DNA of 64,000 nt, taken from assembly GCF_001665625.1 (NCBI RefSeq), contig NZ_LZSY01000020.1, positions 1-64,000 on the forward strand. The letters run 5' to 3'. The translations under genes and the position numbers were made by a program. The notes beneath the pieces were generated by a model. The model saw only the letters and a program-made list of their open reading frames with translations. It ran no database searches and was not told where the DNA came from. Positions 10,157 through 20,800 of this stretch are shown in pieces. The DNA is from Mycolicibacterium peregrinum. GTDB lineage: Bacteria > Actinomycetota > Actinomycetes > Mycobacteriales > Mycobacteriaceae. The stretch's first letter is position 1. Each line of letters opens with the position of its first letter.

Positions 10157-10186
10157 TGTGACAATACCCAGGTTCGCTCGTACCCT
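10157..10186 (+). promoter_or_regulatory. Candidate eccC promoter
   Basis: TGTGAC (10157-10162) and TACCCT (10181-10186) are separated by 18 bases and fit a SigA-type mycobacterial promoter. They lie in the 93-base gap between the divergent eccD and eccC, with the -10 box 30 bases before the chosen eccC start. The bases TACCCTGA are shared with the eccB upstream region. Confidence 0.45.
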
Positions 10187-10216
10187 GAGCGGGCGAGTAT
10201 CGGGGTGGGAGGTAGC

Positions 10217-13200
10217 TTGGCCACGCAGGGGTTCGTTCGTCGTCTGCGCGTATCACCGCCACGGATGCCAGGTGGGGAGGTCAACCTCCAAGCGCCGCCC
10301 GAGGTGCCACGGGTCGTTCCGGGCAATCTGCTGACGAAGCTGATGCCGTTCGTGATGATCGTTGCCGTCGTCGGAATGATCGCGCTGATGGTCACCGTCG
10401 GCGGACGTGATCTCACCCGCAACCCGATGTTCCTCATCTTCCCGATGATGATGATCATGTCGATGGCCGGCATGTTCATGGGCGGCGGCGGCAAATCGGG
10501 CAAAGCCGCCGCGGAACTCAACGAGGAACGCAAGGACTACTTCAGCTACCTCGCCAACCTGCGTGATGATTCCGACGACACCGGCGAGTCCCAGCGCAAA
10601 GCGCTCGAGTGGAGTCACCCGGACCCACGCACCCTCAGCGAGGTCGCCGGAACCCGCAGAATGTGGGAGCGCAGGCCCAACGACCAGGATTTCTGCCATG
10701 TGCGGGTGGGCGTCGGTACCCACCGGCTGGCCACTCGGCTGCTGGCCCCCGAGACCGGTCCTCCCGAGGATCTCGAGCCGGTATCGACTGTTGCATTGCG
10801 CCGCTTCGTCAAGACCCATTCGGTGGTGCACGCGCTGCCGACGGCAGTCTCGCTGCGAGCCTTCCCCACGATCACCTTCGACGGCGACCGCAAGCTCGCC
10901 CAACAGTTGGTCCGGTCGATGATCCTGGAGTTGTGCGCGTTCCACGGGCCCGACCATCTTCAGCTGGCCATCGTGACTGCCAACCCGGACAACGAGAATT
11001 GGAACTGGGTCAAGTGGCTGCCGCAGGCGCAGCATCCGACCGCACGCGATGGCTGCGGAACCATGCGCATGCTGTATCCGTCGCTGGAGCTCTTGGAGAG
11101 TTCTCTGGCCAACGATCTCGCCGAGCGCGGCCGGTTCAACCGCAATTCCCAGTTGCCACAGGGCCTCAAGCAGTTGGTGATCGTGATCGACGACGGGTAC
11201 GTCACCGGCGATGAGCGGCTGATCACCGACGCAGGTCTGGACAGCGTCACGGTTCTCGATCTGAACGGCCCGGCCGACGGCATGGCCGCCCGGCGCGGCC
11301 TGCACCTGGTCATCGAGCACGACGACATCGGCGCGAAGACCGCGGCGGGTACCGAGCGATTCGCCACCCCGGACCGTCTCACTCTGGCCGAAGCCCAGGT
11401 CACCGCCCGCCGGTTCGGCCGCTTCCGTCCCGGCAACGCAGCCCACATCGTGAGCCTGGAGTCTGAGACGAGAGCCACCGATCCGGGCCTGATGTCGCTG
11501 CTGAAGATCCCCGATGCCGCCGATATCGTCCCCGAGGTGGTGTGGCGGCAACGCTCTCCACGGGAACGCCTGCGGGTGCCCATCGGTTTCACCCCGTCTG
11601 GCCAGCCGCTCGAAATCGACATCAAGGAAGCCGCCGAGAACGGCATGGGCCCGCACGGTCTGTGCATCGGTGCCACCGGTTCGGGTAAGTCCGAGTTTCT
11701 GCGCACCCTGGTGCTGGCCATGATCACCTCGCACTCCCCCGAGGCGCTCAACCTGGTGCTGGTCGACTTCAAGGGTGGTGCGACATTCCTCGGCCTTGAC
11801 GGTGCGCCCCACATCGCGGCGATCATCACCAACCTCGAAGACGAGCTGACGATGGTCGACCGTATGCGCGACGCACTGGCCGGCGAGATGAACCGCCGCC
11901 AGGAACTACTGCGCGCATCGGGCAATTTCCCCAACGTCACCGAGTACGAACGGGCCCGCGCCAACGGCGCCGACCTGGACCCGCTGCCCGCTCTGTTCAT
12001 CGTGGTCGACGAGTTCTCCGAATTGCTGTCGCAGAAGCCCGATTTCGCGGAACTGTTCGTGATGATCGGCCGCCTGGGCCGCTCGCTGCACATCCACCTC
12101 CTGCTGGCCAGCCAGCGGTTGGAGGAAGGCAAGCTGCGCGGGCTCGACTCGCACCTGTCCTACCGGATCGGTCTGAAGACCTTCTCCGCCGGTGAGTCCC
12201 GCAGCGTGCTGGGTGTTCCCGACGCGTACCACCTGCCCAGCGTGCCCGGTTCGGCATTCTTGAAATGCGACGCCGACGAACCCATCCGGTTCAACACCTG
12301 TTACGTGTCCGGCGAGTACGTCAAGCCCCGGGTTTTGGCGCGCACCGGCCGGACTTCCCAGCTGGGAGTGCTGGCACCCAAACTGTTCACCGCAACCCCG
12401 GTGAAGAAGGATCCGGTGCCGGTGGCGCCGGTCGCCCCGCTCGAATCCGACAGCGTGCAAGAACCCGTATCCACCTCGCCCACCAAGATCACCCTGCTGG
12501 ACATGGTGGTCAGCCGGTTGCGCGGCCACGGTCGTCCCGCCCATGAAGTCTGGCTGCCGCCGCTGGAGGAAAGCCCCGCGGTCAACGATCTGCTACCGGA
12601 CTCCACCTGGAACGACCCGCAGAACGTCAACGGCCGGCTGTGGTTGCCGATCGGAGTGGTCGACCGGCCCTACGATCAGCGCCGCGACGTGCTGACCATC
12701 GACCTATCCGGCGCGCGGGGCAACGTGGCCGTCGTCGGCGGTCCCCAGTCGGGTAAATCGACCGCCCTGCGCACGATCATGATGGCGGCCGCGGCCACCC
12801 ACACTCCCGAACAGCTGCAGTTCTTCTGCCTGGATTTCGGCGGCGGCACGCTGGGCAGCCTGTCGAATCTGCCGCACGTCAGCAGTGTGGCCGGCCGAAT
12901 GGATTCTGATCGGATCCGCCGCACGGTCGCCGAGGTGACCGGGTTGCTGCGCGAGCGCGAGCTGAGATTCCGCGATCTGGGCATCGAGTCGATGCGCGAT
13001 TTCCGGCAGCGCAAGGCGGCATTGGCAGCGTTACCTCCCGAGGCCAGGGCACGCGATCCGTTGAGCCAGGACCGGTTCGGTGACGTCGTGCTGGTGGTCG
13101 ACGGTTGGGCGACCATCAAGGCCGATTTCGACATCCTCGAGGGAGCGTTGCAGGCCATCGCGATCCAGGGTCTGTCCTACGGCATCCACCTGGCAGTCAG

Positions 13201-14248
13201 CGCGACCCGCTGGATGGAGATCCGACCGGCGGTCAAGGACATGCTGGGCACGCGCATCGAGCTGCGGATGGGTGACCCGATCGACAGTGACGTGGGGCGT
13301 AAGTTCGCCGAGCTGGTTCCGATGGGCCGGCCGGGCCGCGGCATGAGCCCGGACCGGCTGCACATCCTGATCGGGCTGCCACGGCTGGACTCGAGCTCCG
13401 ACGTCGAAGACCTGCCGACCGGAGTCGCGAATTCGTGTGAGGCGGTCCGCCAGTTCTACGGTGACCGGCATGCAGCCCGACTGCGGATGCTGCCCCACGA
13501 GCTCGACCGCACCAAGGTGGTCGAAGCCGCGCGTCGGGCCGGGAAGCTGGGCAAGTCCAAGGTGGCGATCGGCATCAGTGAGTCCGAATTGGCTCCGGTG
13601 GTGCTCGATTTCGACACTCAGCCGCACATGGTCACGTTCGGAGACACCGAATGCGGCAAGACCGGGCTGTTGCGCAACATCGCGACCAGTTTGATGGAGC
13701 AAGCCACACCCGACGAAGCCAAGATCATCCTGGTCGACTTCCGTCGTACCATGCTCGGTGTCGTCGACAATGAGTATCTGGGCGGCTACGCGACCGCCGC
13801 CCAATCCTGCGCAGATCTGATGAAGGCGCTCGCAGAATCCCTCAAGGACCGCCTTCCACCCAGTGACGTCACTCAGCAGCAGCTCAAAGACCGCTCGTGG
13901 TGGAGCGGCCCGGATCTTTACGTACTGATCGACGATTACGACCTCATCCCGGGTGGTTCGCTGAACCACCCGTTGGGGCCGCTGGTCGAATACCTGCCTC
14001 AGGCCCGCGACATCGGCTTGCGGGTGATCATCGCCCGTCGCATCGGCGGCGCCGGACGCGCGATCATGGACCCGATCATCGGCAGGCTCAGAGACCTCTC
14101 CTGCAACGGGCTGGTGATGAACGGAACCAAAGACGAGGGCGCGCTGTTCGGATATAAGCCGCAGCCGATGCCGCCGGGCCGCGGCATGCTGATCTCCCGG
14201 ACCATCAAGTCCGACGTCATCCAGCTCTGCAGAATGCCTGACCTGTGA
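10217..14248 (+). CDS. eccC: ESX motor ATPase EccC, single chain
   Basis: The protein has 1343 residues. The TTG at 10217 was chosen because GGGAGG lies just before it; a GTG at 10205 is in frame. Two membrane helices (about residues 43-62 and 71-89) are followed by the DUF/stalk region and three FtsK/SpoIIIE-type ATPase domains. Walker A motifs are GATGSGKS (485-492), GGPQSGKST (841-849) and GDTECGKTG (1142-1150); Walker B strands are seen as LFIVVDEF, VVLVVDGW and LYVLIDDYD. EccC recognises substrates and drives export. All three ATPase domains are on one chain, as in ESX-2, -3 and -5, not split as in ESX-1 of M. tuberculosis. The stop overlaps the next start (GTGA). Confidence 0.97.
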   Translation: MATQGFVRRLRVSPPRMPGGEVNLQAPPEVPRVVPGNLLTKLMPFVMIVAVVGMIALMVTVGGRDLTRNPMFLIFPMMMIMSMAGMFMGGGGKSGKAAAELNEERKDYFSYLANLRDDSDDTGESQRKALEWSHPDPRTLSEVAGTRRMWERRPNDQDFCHVRVGVGTHRLATRLLAPETGPPEDLEPVSTVALRRFVKTHSVVHALPTAVSLRAFPTITFDGDRKLAQQLVRSMILELCAFHGPDHLQLAIVTANPDNENWNWVKWLPQAQHPTARDGCGTMRMLYPSLELLESSLANDLAERGRFNRNSQLPQGLKQLVIVIDDGYVTGDERLITDAGLDSVTVLDLNGPADGMAARRGLHLVIEHDDIGAKTAAGTERFATPDRLTLAEAQVTARRFGRFRPGNAAHIVSLESETRATDPGLMSLLKIPDAADIVPEVVWRQRSPRERLRVPIGFTPSGQPLEIDIKEAAENGMGPHGLCIGATGSGKSEFLRTLVLAMITSHSPEALNLVLVDFKGGATFLGLDGAPHIAAIITNLEDELTMVDRMRDALAGEMNRRQELLRASGNFPNVTEYERARANGADLDPLPALFIVVDEFSELLSQKPDFAELFVMIGRLGRSLHIHLLLASQRLEEGKLRGLDSHLSYRIGLKTFSAGESRSVLGVPDAYHLPSVPGSAFLKCDADEPIRFNTCYVSGEYVKPRVLARTGRTSQLGVLAPKLFTATPVKKDPVPVAPVAPLESDSVQEPVSTSPTKITLLDMVVSRLRGHGRPAHEVWLPPLEESPAVNDLLPDSTWNDPQNVNGRLWLPIGVVDRPYDQRRDVLTIDLSGARGNVAVVGGPQSGKSTALRTIMMAAAATHTPEQLQFFCLDFGGGTLGSLSNLPHVSSVAGRMDSDRIRRTVAEVTGLLRERELRFRDLGIESMRDFRQRKAALAALPPEARARDPLSQDRFGDVVLVVDGWATIKADFDILEGALQAIAIQGLSYGIHLAVSATRWMEIRPAVKDMLGTRIELRMGDPIDSDVGRKFAELVPMGRPGRGMSPDRLHILIGLPRLDSSSDVEDLPTGVANSCEAVRQFYGDRHAARLRMLPHELDRTKVVEAARRAGKLGKSKVAIGISESELAPVVLDFDTQPHMVTFGDTECGKTGLLRNIATSLMEQATPDEAKIILVDFRRTMLGVVDNEYLGGYATAAQSCADLMKALAESLKDRLPPSDVTQQQLKDRSWWSGPDLYVLIDDYDLIPGGSLNHPLGPLVEYLPQARDIGLRVIIARRIGGAGRAIMDPIIGRLRDLSCNGLVMNGTKDEGALFGYKPQPMPPGRGMLISRTIKSDVIQLCRMPDL

Positions 14249-15738
14249 CCGGCGTACGCGAACTCGTCCAGGTCCGGATCGTGCCGGCCGCGCCTGAACA
14301 GGTACGGCTCTCGGTCCTCGGTGGGCGTACGCAGCTCGACGTATCCCTGCCCCTCGATGCGCCGATCGCCAGTCTGATGCCCGAACTGGTCAAGCTCGTG
14401 CAATCGCGCGACGTCGAGGATCAGTCGGAGGACAGCTCGACCAAGGAAGCCAAGCGCAATTTCTGGGTACTGAGCCGCAACGAATCCGGCGAGCCGCTGA
14501 CGCCCGACACGACACTGCGCGAGGCCGGCGTGAGCAACGGCGCATTGCTGCAGCTCGCCTCTGAGCGTGCCCTGTCCACGCCGACGCTGTACGACGATGT
14601 TGTCGACGCGGCTGCGCGTCTCAACCGGGCCGCCTACGCAGGTTGGGATGCGGCCGCCGCCAAATGGATGGCGTTCGTCGGGGTGCAACTGGTCGGGCTG
14701 GCCCTGCTGTATTTCCTGGTCAGCCCCTCCTTCAGAGAACATCGGTTCGCGCTGGCGGGCGTGTCGATCGTCGCCGCGCTGGCGCTCGTGGGCGTGGCTG
14801 CCATGGCGCACCGTTCGTACCAGGAGCCGACCGCCGGGGCGGCCCTCGGTTGGGCGGCCATCCCGATCACCTCAGGCGTCGCCTATGCCGTGTCGTCTGG
14901 GTGGGGTGGCTACGGGCTGGCCGCGGGGTGCGCCGCCGTCATCGCCCTCCTGTTCGGGTTTTACCGGACCGTCGGAACGGGGCACTGGGGCTACCTGGCC
15001 GCCGGGGTGTTCTTCTTGCTCGCCGGCCTGGCACTGGTGATTCGTCAACTGGACGTACGCACGGATTTCGTCGGCAGCGGGCTGGCCGTGGTCGCCATCC
15101 TGGCGTGTCTGACCGTCCCGCGTCTCACGGCGCCGCTGGATCGTTTCAAACCACCGCAGGCGCCGGACGAACCTGACCGCCAAGAAACGATGTTCGAGAA
15201 TCCGTTCGAGCCGCTGCCGCGCGCGGCAGCCGACGCCGACACCGAGCAGCCCAGCGATTCGACCCCGACCGCAGAGGGCGTATGGGACCGCGTGCGGTCC
15301 GCGATGTTGACCCGATCCGCGTTGTACACAGGCTTTGCCGCCGCGGCGGCCGTCGGCGCCGCAGTAGTGGTGCGCGACCAGAACCCCGTGCACTGGTCTG
15401 GACTGACGTTCGACGTGACGTGCGTCGTGACCATCGCCTTGTACACCCGGCGCCCCGCCACACCGGCCGAGCGCGCCCCGTTGGCCCTGGCCGCTCTGGC
15501 ACTCGCCACGTTCACGGGTTTCGTAGCGCAGAAGGGCACCCAGCCCATTCCGCTGGTGGCATTCGGCCTGCTGCTACTGGGCAGCCTGGTATTCGCGGTC
15601 GTTGCCATCCGGAGAACCCCCGGCCGGCGATCGCCTCGACGCACTACTTCGCTGGCATATCTCGAGTATCTGGCGACGGCAGCGCTGATCCCGCTCGTGC
15701 TCTGGGTCACCGGGATCTACAGCAGGCTGGGCTTTTGA
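14245..15738 (+). CDS. eccD: ESX core component EccD (second copy)
   Basis: The protein has 497 residues and starts at a GTG overlapping the eccC stop by four bases, so the two are translationally coupled. The N-terminal 110 residues form a ubiquitin-like domain (VRIVPAAPEQVRLSVLGGRTQLDVSLP... NGALLQLASE). About eleven transmembrane helices follow, split by a long acidic cytosolic loop (about residues 300-345) and ending in a short tail, IYSRLGF. It differs clearly in sequence from the EccD at 8624-10123. EccD subunits pair within each protomer of the ESX core, so two different EccD proteins could form a mixed pair; that is inference. Confidence 0.92.
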   Translation: MTGVRELVQVRIVPAAPEQVRLSVLGGRTQLDVSLPLDAPIASLMPELVKLVQSRDVEDQSEDSSTKEAKRNFWVLSRNESGEPLTPDTTLREAGVSNGALLQLASERALSTPTLYDDVVDAAARLNRAAYAGWDAAAAKWMAFVGVQLVGLALLYFLVSPSFREHRFALAGVSIVAALALVGVAAMAHRSYQEPTAGAALGWAAIPITSGVAYAVSSGWGGYGLAAGCAAVIALLFGFYRTVGTGHWGYLAAGVFFLLAGLALVIRQLDVRTDFVGSGLAVVAILACLTVPRLTAPLDRFKPPQAPDEPDRQETMFENPFEPLPRAAADADTEQPSDSTPTAEGVWDRVRSAMLTRSALYTGFAAAAAVGAAVVVRDQNPVHWSGLTFDVTCVVTIALYTRRPATPAERAPLALAALALATFTGFVAQKGTQPIPLVAFGLLLLGSLVFAVVAIRRTPGRRSPRRTTSLAYLEYLATAALIPLVLWVTGIYSRLGF

Positions 15739-17141
15739 TGAGACGCTGGGCGGCGGCTGTGACCACGGCCCTGCTCGTCACGGCGTTGGGGGCGGCGCCG
15801 AGCGCCTACGCCATCGACCCTCCCGTGGTGCCCCCGGGCCCGCCACCCGGCGGCGGCGGAGGCGCACCGGATACCACCGAACAGAAGGCGCTGTGCGGTG
15901 TCGGCGCAGTGTTTCCCGACTCCGACTTCAGCCTGCAACCGAGTCCCGACGCAATGCTGAACTTCTCTGCCGCCTGGAAATTCTCCCGCGGCGCCGGGCA
16001 GAAGGTCGCCGTGATCGACACCGGGGTGTCACCTCATCCGCGTCTGCCGCAGTTGGAAGGTGGCGGCGACTTGGTGTCCTCCTCGGACGGTTTGGTGGAC
16101 TGCGATGCGCACGGCACGTTGGTTGCCGGGCTGATCGCCGCGGCGCCCAGTCCCGACGATTCCTTCGCCGGCGTCGCGCCCGAAGCGGCCATTCTCTCGA
16201 TCCGGCAGAACAGCACCGTCTACGAAGTGAAGGGCTCGAATTCACAGAACGATCCGAACGCCGTTTCTGCCGGCTACGGCACCACCCAAACACTCGCCCG
16301 TGCGATCGTGCGGGCTGTGGACATGGGGGCGACGGTGATCAATCTGTCGGAGGTGGCCTGTGCGCCCGTCGGAGCGGGTATGGACGACGCGGAGTTGGGA
16401 CGGGCGGTGCGCTACGCATTCGAACGCAACGTCGTGGTGGTGGCGGCTGCGGGCAACTTCGACAAACAGGGTTTGTGCAGCACCCAGAACGAGATCCGGG
16501 ATCCAAACCTGCCGCTGGCAGACGCGTGGAAGACCGTGAAGACGATCGCCAGCCCGGCCTGGTTTCAGGATTACGTGCTGACGGTCGGGGCGGTCACCCC
16601 AGAAGCCGAGCCGGCCGACTTCAGCCTTCGCGGTCCCTGGGTCGACGTGGCAGCGCCGGGCGAGAAGATCACGTCGCTCAGCCCGAACGGACCTGGACTG
16701 ATCAACGCCTTCCAAGGCGACAAGGGCCTGGCCCCGATCAACGGGACCAGCTTCGCCACGCCGTTCGTCTCTGGTGTCGTCGCACTGGTTCGCTCCCGGT
16801 TTCCGTGGATGTCGGCCGGCGAGGTGATGGACCGCATCAAGCGCACTGCCCGCACACCGGAGGCCGGGCCCAACCTGGCCACCGGATACGGCGTCATCGA
16901 TCCCGTCGCGGCCCTCAGCTATCAACTCCCGGCAGCCGATACGCTGCCGAATCCGGAAACCGGACATCCGATCGAGGGTCCGACGCATCCAGACCCAGCC
17001 AGTGTCTTCGCGCGCAATATCGTGCTGGGCGTGGTGGGTTTATGCATCGCAGCGGCGGCGATTGCCCTGGCCGTCATCAAACGGCCCGCACAGCGCCGCA
17101 CCGCCCGTCAGAGTGCCGGTAGCTCCAGGTCGGGACGGTAG
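15738..17141 (+). CDS. mycP: Mycosin, membrane-anchored subtilisin-like protease
   Basis: The protein has 467 residues. The start overlaps the eccD stop (TGATG). A signal peptide (about residues 1-25, ending APSAYA) is followed by a Pro/Gly segment and a subtilase domain with catalytic Asp94 (VAVIDTGV), His125 (CDAHGTLVAG) and Ser338 (NGTSFATPFVSG). A C-terminal helix (VLGVVGLCIAAAAIALAVIK) anchors it to the membrane with an Arg-rich cytosolic tail. Mycosins cap and stabilise the ESX membrane complex and can cleave substrates. It closes the eccC-eccD-mycP operon; its last 34 bases overlap the converging gene on the other strand. Confidence 0.96.
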   Translation: MRRWAAAVTTALLVTALGAAPSAYAIDPPVVPPGPPPGGGGGAPDTTEQKALCGVGAVFPDSDFSLQPSPDAMLNFSAAWKFSRGAGQKVAVIDTGVSPHPRLPQLEGGGDLVSSSDGLVDCDAHGTLVAGLIAAAPSPDDSFAGVAPEAAILSIRQNSTVYEVKGSNSQNDPNAVSAGYGTTQTLARAIVRAVDMGATVINLSEVACAPVGAGMDDAELGRAVRYAFERNVVVVAAAGNFDKQGLCSTQNEIRDPNLPLADAWKTVKTIASPAWFQDYVLTVGAVTPEAEPADFSLRGPWVDVAAPGEKITSLSPNGPGLINAFQGDKGLAPINGTSFATPFVSGVVALVRSRFPWMSAGEVMDRIKRTARTPEAGPNLATGYGVIDPVAALSYQLPAADTLPNPETGHPIEGPTHPDPASVFARNIVLGVVGLCIAAAAIALAVIKRPAQRRTARQSAGSSRSGR

Positions 17142-17785
17142 TGCCGAAGCCAGGCACCGACGACACCTGACGTCCAGCTCGGCTCGAACTCGGCGGGGAA
17201 GATGAGGCAGTTCGGCGATTGGTGCGGTTCGCCATTGCGGAGATTCGACTGGCCGAGTTGATCGAGCAGGTCGAGCCTCTGGGCCGATGCGCCCGGTAGG
17301 GGTGTGAGGGTGCCGAACCCGACGATTCCCCAACCCATCACGGTGTGTGAGTGTTGCAACGCTGCCGATGCCGCAGGTCTCAGCGGATTTCCGACCAGGC
17401 TGGGGCGTCGCGCCGGCGGCAGCGACGAGTTGCGGTACTCGAATCGGCTGATCTGCGCCCAGGGCATGTCGATGACCACCGCTTCGTCAAACTTTTGCAA
17501 CCCGTTCGGATGCAGGATCAGCCGCTGTTGCTCGCCATAGGTCCTTCGCAGCTCGACACGCTTGCGGAAGTAGCGGGGAATGCAGTAGCCCGCCGCCACA
17601 ACAATGCCACCGACCAGCGATATCGCTGCGACATGCGGGAACATCACACCCAGCACCAACGCCACCAGCAACCAGATCGCGAAGGCCTGCACGATCAGTA
17701 CCGGGATGAGCCTCGTGACGGTCTTGCCCGCGTCAAGCGCGCAGCGTAGTTCGACCGGTCGACTGAAATCGTAAGGTTGTGTCAT
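17108..17785 (-). CDS. Membrane protein with YcxB/PH-like domain
   Basis: The protein has 225 residues and starts at the ATG at 17785 (MTQPYDFSRPVELRC) behind GGGAGAG. Two membrane helices (about residues 25-70) are followed by a soluble stretch LILHPNGLQKFDE...IDMPWAQISRFEYRN. The pattern of pleckstrin-like YcxB domains is similar. No function is assigned. It converges on mycP with a 34-base overlap and is divergent from the EspI-like gene, sharing about 100 bases of promoter region with it. Confidence 0.6.
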   Translation of the reverse strand: MTQPYDFSRPVELRCALDAGKTVTRLIPVLIVQAFAIWLLVALVLGVMFPHVAAISLVGGIVVAAGYCIPRYFRKRVELRRTYGEQQRLILHPNGLQKFDEAVVIDMPWAQISRFEYRNSSLPPARRPSLVGNPLRPAASAALQHSHTVMGWGIVGFGTLTPLPGASAQRLDLLDQLGQSNLRNGEPHQSPNCLIFPAEFEPSWTSGVVGAWLRHYRPDLELPAL

Positions 17786-17888
17786 CTCTCCCCCATCACA
17801 CGATTGTCCTAGGCACAATCCGGTGCCACCCAGTTCACCGAACACCCGTAGAATTTACGAGTCCAATGTTTCAGGGGAGCGAGGGGTC

Positions 17889-20800
17889 TTGGCCGATCAC
17901 GAACCGCCACCGGCGGAACGGAGCGGACCCGCGCTACCGCCATGGCTTGCCGGGACCTCCGCTCAGCAGGAACCTCGCGAAGGACGGCGCCGTTCCCGGC
18001 GCAGCAAACAGTCCAAAGTCGACGATTCCCCAGCGCCCGCAGAACCTCCACCGCCTCAGCGGCCGCTGGAGCAACCAGCCGAGGCGCTCCCCGATGGCGT
18101 CATCTCGAGGGTCCGCGTATCCAGCCCTCCGCCGAGTATGGAGTTGCGGAATTCCCGGCTGAGGGCCGAACAGGCTCCCGCGCCTTCCGATGATGTCGAC
18201 GATTCCGGCACCCCAGCACCGTCGCGGGCTCGTCACACCCGTATCGACGACGAACCTCACCACATCGACCAGAAGCCCTCGAACGCGGACAGCGGATCCG
18301 ATATCGGGTCACCCTGGTTCGACGAGATCGCCCGCAAGTACCGCGACGCCCCTTATCCCGACGAAATTGTCAGGGTAGGAGACACCAGCACTGGACGGGC
18401 CGCTCACGGCTCCGACGCTGAGGTGGAAAGCAGCGGCCCTCCGATCGACGCCGTTGGCTTCGAGTTCGAGCGCACGGAAGAACCCCCCGCCGAGGAGATC
18501 GAAGATCTGCCGGTCCACGACGAACCACTGCCCGATGCAATGCCCGAACCCGTCGCCTTCGAAGTAACCGACGAACCGGCCACACCCGAAACCTTTGACG
18601 ACGCACCCCTCACCGAGGACACCAACGCCAGCGTCGGCGACACCACCTTCGCCGCACCCGAGCCCGAACCAACGTTCGAAACACCCTCAACACCACCAGA
18701 ACTCGACGACATCGAAGTCCGCGCCGACCGGCTGCTGGCGCGCCGACAGCCACCAGCCGAGCCCACCGAAGATCCGATCGCCGAAGAAACTGCCGACGAG
18801 CTCCAAGCACCACCGGCACGCGACGAACCACTTCCCGACACCACCCCCGAACCCGTCGACTTCGAAATAACCGAAGAACCGGACAGCCCCGAAACCTTCG
18901 ACGACGCACCCCTCACCGAAGACATCGCACCCAGCACCACCCCGGAACCAGAACCAACACCGGAACCCGCCTCCAAAACACCCGAAACGGCACGAGAACT
19001 CGACACCATCGAAGCCCGCGCGGCGCGACTGCTGGCGCAGATGGAAGCGCGTCGCAGCCAATCCGCACCCGCGGAGCCTGAGCCGACGGCTGAGCCCGAA
19101 GAGATCGAACCAGTCCGCGAACCAGTAGGGGACACGGCTCCGGAGGTTGCCCCGGTCGGTCCATTCGATGCTGCGGATCAGCGCGATGGCACCGATGCCG
19201 ATGTCGATGTCGATGTCGATGTCGAGACCTCCGACAGGAGCATTGTCGAGGACGATTCGGACATCGAGCAGGCCGCGGCCATTGATGCCCCGCAACCCAC
19301 AGATCTCCCCGATGAAGAGCTAGCGCCAGTTGAGGTTTCCGACAGTGAGACCTCGCCCGCAACCCCCGAGGACGTGGCACCACCAGCACCGTCGGAGCCG
19401 GAGCTGGAGCCCGGCGATTACGACGGACCCGTAGAGCCCGATCAGTACCGCCCTGCCGGCCCAGCTGAGCTACCTGCACGGCAGCGGTCTGACAAGCGGA
19501 TGGCACTGCCCCCGTGGCAGGTTCCTAGCCCGGCGATGAGCCGGGAGTTCGATCCCACCCTCGACGCCACTGGGCGCCAGGTGGTCCGACCGGTCGACCC
19601 GAAGGCCACCGAACCGGCTGGCCCACCGCCATCGCCACCGGCACCGCCGAACGAGGTCGAACCCCCCGCCGCCCAGAGCCAACCGCCGCAACCACCTCCT
19701 GGCTTTCAGGGCCCTCCACCCGGATGGGGCCCACTGCCACCTCCGCCGCCACCACCTGGCTGGGGAAATCCGCCGCCATGGGCAAACATGCCGCCACTGC
19801 CGCCGCCAGGTTGGTTGCCACCACCGCCATTGCCGCGCCCGCAGGGTCAGCCGGGGCAGGAGGTGCCCTCGGCGCCACCACCGCCACCACCACCGCCACC
19901 TCCGCGTCATGCGGAGCAGGCTCGCCACGCCGCGCCGCCACCACCGCAGGCCGAACAGCCGCGCCATGCGCAGCCGGAGGGCTGGGTTCCGCCGCCGTCG
20001 GCGTCTCCTCCGCCGCCGAATTACCAACAGCCGCAAGCCTTCCGGGTGCCACCCTCACTCGACGAAGCCGAGGTGTTCAACCGGGGTCGGCACGCTCCGC
20101 AGTCGGGTTGGCGACGCACGGTGCACAAAGCCACCGGTGGCCGGGTCAATCCTGGCGACTCCCGGAAGAACCGCGAGATGGAGGAACTTCTCGCGCAGAT
20201 CCGCCAACCCATCGTCGGCGACTTCCGCATTGCGGTGCTTTCGATCAAAGGTGGAGTCGGTAAGACCACAACCACTTTGGGGCTCGGGTCGGCGCTGGCG
20301 ATGGTGCGGACCGACCGGGTTATCGCACTCGATGCCAACCCCGACCGCGGCACCCTCGCTGAGCGCGTCCGGGACTTCTCCACGAGATCCACGGTGCGCG
20401 ACCTGCTACGCGATCCGAACATCCGTCGCTATGCGGATGTTCGGGCTCATACACGGATGGCCTCGAGTCGCCTCGAAGTCCTGGCGAGCGAACAGGATCC
20501 GGCGGTGGCCGAGGTGTTCGGTGAGACCGACTATCGCCACACCATGGATATCCTGCGCCACTACTACAACATCATCTTGACCGATTGCGGCACTGGCATC
20601 ATGCACTCCGCGATGGCGGGCGTGCTCGATCTCGCGCACGCCATCGTGCTGGTGAGCTCGCCGGCCATCGACGCTGCCCGCAGCGCGTCGGCCACCCTCG
20701 ACTGGCTGATGCAGCACGGCCACGCCGGACTGGTACGGGAAGCTCACGTCGTACTGAGTGCCTCACGGCCGGGCTCGGCAGCGCTGAAACTGGACAAAGT

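Noticed and set aside
19195..19230. Tandem GATGTC repeats as a possible satellite or CRISPR-like array
   Set aside because: They keep the reading frame and encode Asp-Val; there are no spacers.
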